Below are positions 19,926 through 23,056 of a DNA stretch of 23,056 nt, piece by piece. The DNA is taken from assembly GCA_051530055.1 (NCBI GenBank), contig JBMGUZ010000043.1, positions 1-23,056 on the forward strand, in the 5' to 3' direction. Source of the DNA: Neoechinorhynchus agilis. Its lineage: Eukaryota > Acanthocephala. The notes under the pieces were generated by a model. The model had not been told where the DNA came from. It did not search any database and saw only the letters and a list, made by a program, of their open reading frames with translations. The translations under genes were made by a program, and so were the position numbers. Position 1 is the stretch's first letter. Every line of letters starts with the position of its first letter.

Positions 19926-20116
19926 ATGACGACGAAGGATGCGATTGCATCTCAGAGGGCAATTAATAAAAAAATGAAGATAATCCGTTTGATGGTTTCA
20001 AAGTGGACGAGGATTGTCGCATTCATCGGCGTTGTTTTCTCGGATTTTTGTTTTTTGTACGAGATCATTTTATTCACGAAATTTAATCTTTTTAACTCGG
20101 TACAAAAAGTGCATTT
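19926..20116 (+). CDS. Possible first coding exon of a single-pass membrane protein
   Basis: From the ATG 96 bp past a good TATA box, 64 codons run to a donor-like GTAAGT at 20117-20122, which overlaps the in-frame TAA at 20118-20120. The product starts MTTKDAIASQRAINKKMK, a basic segment, then has one hydrophobic stretch at about residues 29-51 (IVAFIGVVFSDFCFLYEIIL). If unspliced it is a 64-residue protein; if spliced, the remaining exons are not visible before the LINE sequences starting at 20460. A second donor-like GTGAGT at 19898-19903 could instead make the leader a non-coding exon. I recognise no family. The promoter and reading frame support each other but neither is conclusive. Confidence 0.3.
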
Positions 20117-20120
20117 GTAA

Positions 20121-20459
20121 GTGGTGTTTTAGTATTATCAAAAGTTTTATATTATTAATCGATCGGCAATAAAATATCAGACACGCGATTTTTTCACAGC
20201 TGATTGATTGTCTGATCTCTAACGCATAAATTACCATTATTTCCTCGTACTTTCTTAAAGGTCTGTATTACATTTTCGTTACATTATTAAATCTCTTTCA
20301 TGCTTTTTTTGGATTCGTAGCTTTGAAGAGAGATTGATAATTGATTCCTTCGTAAAATCATTAGCCTTCCTCGTATTGTTTTGAACGTTTATTGAGCTGA
20401 AAATTTTTTCATGAATATTACAAAAAAAAGCTTTATTGAGCATGTTTTTTCAGAATAAT
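20121..20459. other. AT-rich spacer with a small inverted repeat
   Basis: No gene seen. ATCAGACA near 20177 and TGTCTGAT near 20210 form 8-bp inverted arms around a 25-30 bp interval. Two TTTATT words (poly(A) signals on the minus strand) near the right end may belong to the adjoining LINE tail. Confidence 0.35.
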
Positions 20460-20722
20460 TTTATTAAAATTCACCGGTTACACACGCTACAACAAAACGT
20501 TTCAACAATCACCACCGTCCACGAAGAAGAGGCATCGCTGTCCCCTCAGTGGTCGCGAACACACTCGCTGCGCTTCCTCTTATCTATCGGTAGACCAATG
20601 TTTTGGCGTAGGAAGGCACCAGCTCTTGTATTTCCTGTCTTGACCTGGAGTCTACTCGATAACTCCTTCGTAAATCTAAGTGCCGTGCTACCGAGCGCAC
20701 TAACAGTCTCCACTCCACGCTG
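20460..20722 (-). mobile_element. 3' fragment of a third RLE LINE (copy 3)
   Basis: Minus-strand reading gives GVETVSALGSTALRF, LQVKTGNTRAGAFLRQNIGL and, after a frameshift, RGSAASVFATTEG and RGRW with TGA at 20511-20509. This matches the last 80 or so residues of copies 1 and 2 (GVETYVALGGSAL... and GVESYGALGSSAL..., then RGNAAS). Copies 2 and 3 also share the nucleotide string GGACGGTGGTGATTG across their stop codons. A short A/T-rich 3' UTR with AATAAA at 20465-20460 follows. Only the C-terminal tail is present here. Either it is a 5'-truncated copy, or the rest of this element was separated from it by insertion of copy 2. Confidence 0.75.
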
Positions 20723-20760
20723 TTTTATTTGTAAAACATGTTAAAGTTCCAAACGTGCAA

Positions 20761-21339
20761 TCACCACCGTCCGCAAAATTGGAGCTTCTCTCCTTCCTCG
20801 CCTATCGGTATCACGCTAGCAGCATTGCCTCGTTGTACTGCAGGCGAGATATTTTGTCGCAGGAATACACCTACTCGTGCGTCACCGGTCGTTTCTCTTA
20901 ATTTCTTCGAGAGATCTTGGAGCAGAGTGCCGAGCTGCCAAGCGCCCCATACGACTCTACTCCGAAGGGGACAAAATAGTGGGCCCTTGCTAATTCTCCA
21001 TATTTTCGTACCCTCCTCTGGCGTCCCAGAGAAGGCATTTGTCCTCCCGTCACGGAAAGGACAAAATTCCGTCTGGTCGGCGACCGTCTAGTCGACAAAG
21101 ATGGGCGGGTTCCAAGATGTTGGGGAGGTTCGCCGTTCTCAACGCCCGAGAAATTACGCTGTTGATCTCAGAATGACGTGAGAACCTTCCTCCTGACCTT
21201 CTGCAGACGAGACCGTGTCGCCAGAAAGCATCAACCAAAGACCCACATCGACAGCGATGGGGCGTGCATATCGGAAGACCAAGTCTTAAGAACACTGCGA
21301 TCCTCGTTACCTCATCAGTGAGAAGAGTTCACACAGATG
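20761..21339 (-). pseudogene. RLE LINE copy 2: restriction-like endonuclease and tail
   Basis: After a frameshift the reading resumes as TRIAVFLRLGLPICTPHRCR. The CCHC cluster is complete (Cys codons from 21253, His at 21217-21215, last Cys at 21205-21203), then GRFSRHSEIN (the RHN-like motif) and DGRRPDGILSFP with the catalytic RPD (21079-21071). A TGA at 21052-21050 stands where the family has Trp. LLWDA follows, but the CVDT residues of copy 1 are lost in a short deletion. The tail YFVPFGVESYGALGSSAL then shifts frame into LLQDLSKKLRETTGDAR and ends QRGNAASVIPIGEE...GRW at 20763-20761. The endonuclease is therefore also broken, at a different place from copy 1. Confidence 0.75.
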
Positions 21340-23056
21340 TCAGAGGAACAGCCTCCAACCACGGCCCCGATTCTCGTGTCGAAACTGCCAACAATCTAGC
21401 TCGGACGACTCTATCGCGAGAAACTGAAAGTAGAGAGCTGTGAGCTCTCGCGACAAGAGGTCCGTCCCAGATCGACTGTCTAGGCCATTCACGGGAACAT
21501 GGTTAGCGCCTCTCTGCTGGCACCATTCCTCGACCGCCACCACGAAATCCCGGTCAAGACAGAACTTTTCCTTCAAAATGTTCTTCGAGAATGGTAGGCA
21601 CCCCTCAAACGATCCAAGAAAGGCCGGCAAAGCAAGGTCGACTAGTGCCCGAATTCCCAATCCCTTGGATGACACAGGCAATGAAGCTTGTCGCCACACC
21701 TCATCTGAGCGCTGGAAATTTAAAATACGCTCGAGACAAGCCCTCGCCTTGTTGTCGAGCTTAGCCAATCCTTCCTTATGTTTGAAGAGTGTTGCTGTGC
21801 GGACCTTATATAACAATTTGGGGATAAAGAGTGCGTTCTTTATAAGAAATAACGTCTCGTGAACCGAGAGAGCGCTCACCCTATCGCACAACAACGAAAG
21901 TTTCGGTATGATACGGCCGATCTCAGCTTCCACATTTGAATCTAAGACGCAACTACCCAGGAGGCTGAGTTGCTCTGGAGTCACGAGTTTCAGACCTGAA
22001 GCTACGGCTTCGAACCCATCCATTAGCTCCTTGACTTTGGTGGCGTCTTCGATATTTATTACTAGAAGCTCACACTTTCCATCATTGAGCTCAACGCCCA
22101 ATCTCGCAGTCTCCCTCATCAGCGTCTCCAAATCGCGCAGTACAACGAAGGGATCACCTCCGAGCGTAGCGTCATCCAAGTGCCAAGAATTGAAGCTGGA
22201 TTGGAGAGAGTGCGCTATTGGATTTACTGTTAGAGAGAATGCGGTTGGACCGAGAGGATCTCCTTGCTGCACTCCTCTTTCGGACCAAATGAGACGGTCC
22301 TCGAAAAGCAAAGGAGTCGCATTCGCGTAGGCATTGAGAAAATACTAAAAGGCTTCTGGTGCGTGATCCCTAATAGAGCAGAACATGCTTTCTCTATTGA
22401 GAGGTTTAAAGGCATTATGAAAATCGCACTTAAGAATCACGCACGGCTCTGAGCTTCTCGTAGCAAAGTTTCGGAGCGAGTGGACAACAGCTTCCGCCCC
22501 GCAGGATGTGCAGCAGCCCAGTTGGACTGGGCGTAGTTGTTGCTCGGTTTTCTCTGTGATACGTTTACAGTGAATTTTTCCTGCGAGTCGGCGTATCGTC
22601 GAAGATACGGCGATAGGACGGATCCCACTTTCTTTTTTTGTTAGCGCACACAATGAGGCTTCGAAAAATAGGTCCTTTGCAACGGGGTTCAGGTCCTCTC
22701 CAGTCAGGCCGTCGACTATTCGAGAATGCGCACTTCCTAGAGAGAGAGAGCTGCTTCACCAGTTGAAAACGACATCATGTCCTTTAGGTGCTGAGGCCTT
22801 AGTCCGCCAAGCCCGTGACCCGAACCATTTGCAAAAGTTGAGATGGCCTTTTTAATCTCTCAAATTTGAGTGGGCGTCCTGTCTTGTATGGGAGGAGATG
22901 GAATTTCAAAACTTCCGTTAATACATGGGTGCTTCGACCGGAGTATTTGTAGCTTCTCGCTGTCTCCTTTTTGCGAAACTGTCGGAGGATGACAATAACC
23001 GAACAGCCCCCCGAACATCCCCGTCCGCAAGCTTCGAAGAGACACGTTCAGTCAGG
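21340..23056 (-). pseudogene. RLE LINE copy 2: reverse transcriptase
   Basis: Blocks in order: GSGHGLGGLRPQHLKDMMSF (copy 1 has GPDG where this has GLGG), FFEASLCALTKKESGIRPIA, QLGCCTSCGAEAVVHSLRNF, motif A LKCDFHNAF, motif B QQGDPLGP, and motif C HLDDATLGGD with both catalytic Asp retained (22176-22171). LGVELNDGKCELLVI (motif D), LLGSCVL (motif E) and the thumb WRQASLPVSSKGLGIRALVD follow. One TAG (22347-22345) interrupts an otherwise continuous frame from 22653 to 21340. A CT-repeat slip near 22740 and a second break near 22860 separate the upstream blocks. The frame is lost near 21350, just before the endonuclease. Confidence 0.75.
22739..22750. repeat. (AG)6 microsatellite within LINE copy 2
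   Basis: A 12-bp AG run on the + strand (CT on the coding strand). The coding frame changes across it when compared with copy 1, as expected from replication slippage. Confidence 0.7.

Larger units (their letters stand above)
20724..23056 (-). mobile_element. RLE-type LINE (R2-like endonuclease), inactive, 5' end beyond window: copy 2
   Basis: Same architecture and strand as copy 1, entering from the right edge at a point matching copy 1 residue 217 or so (ERVSSKLADGDVRGAV), so the N-terminal zinc finger lies outside. The RT occupies 23056-21350, the endonuclease and tail run to the stop at 20763-20761, and a 30-40 bp 3' UTR ends with AATAAA at 20729-20724, immediately next to copy 3. In the RT, copies 1 and 2 are about half identical by eye, which makes them separate lineages. 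It carries several stops and frameshifts, and at least two short internal losses (before the RT, and after LLWDA in the endonuclease). Confidence 0.8.

Noticed and set aside
21440-22330. Two 140-codon + strand open frames
   Set aside because: Both are antisense shadows of the copy 2 RT, which has clear motifs A to E on the minus strand.
1-23056. tRNA, rRNA and CRISPR signals
   Set aside because: No T-arm consensus of the GGTTCGAATCC type with matching stems, no rRNA-like conserved blocks, and no regularly spaced direct repeats were seen.

Overview
The window looks like a gene-poor, AT-rich, transposon-dense stretch of an invertebrate metazoan nuclear genome. The reasons are GT-AG spliceosomal introns of about 45 and 55 bp, a TRIM-like RING/B-box gene, and relics of four retroelement types typical of animals: jockey-like LINE, RTE-like LINE, Penelope-like element, and LINEs with a restriction-like endonuclease (RLE). 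The short introns and TATA-type promoters would fit an arthropod, but I cannot name the species. I recognised no rRNA, tRNA, CRISPR array or LTR/viral element.

Layout. 1-3544: AT-rich DNA with scattered decayed coding signal, clearest at 191-720. 3545-4349 (+): a two-exon RING/B-box/coiled-coil protein, the best host gene here. 5900-8420 (+): a decayed jockey-like LINE with gag-like ORF1 zinc knuckle and RT. 9665-9795 (+): a possible mini-gene for a short secreted peptide. 10098-13219 (-): a nearly full-length RLE LINE (copy 1) whose 5' end carries a 21-bp tandem repeat. 13595-14814 (+): an unrecognised decayed or split coding region, with a 237-bp near-perfect hairpin element in its last predicted intron. 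15030-15860 (+): Penelope-like relic with GIY-YIG remnant. 16251-16845 (+): RTE-like LINE relic. 17635-18243 (-): a two-exon, lysine-rich protein with one C-terminal membrane anchor. 19823-20116 (+): a TATA promoter with a possible first coding exon of a membrane protein. 20460-20722 (-): the 3' tail of a third RLE LINE. 20724-23056 (-): RLE LINE copy 2, running off the right edge.

No operon or pathway links the host genes. The theme is accumulation of retroelements: the three RLE LINEs share one orientation and the other three retroelements the opposite one. All appear inactive. Copies 1 and 2 of the RLE LINE are only about half identical in their RT by eye, so they are separate old lineages rather than a recent duplication. 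Copy 2 ends directly against the copy 3 tail, which suggests that one inserted into another. The points most worth follow-up are the hairpin element, the in-frame retainable intron of the membrane protein, the candidate secreted peptide, and the RLE LINE lineage with its LDD(A/S)TLGG active-site motif.
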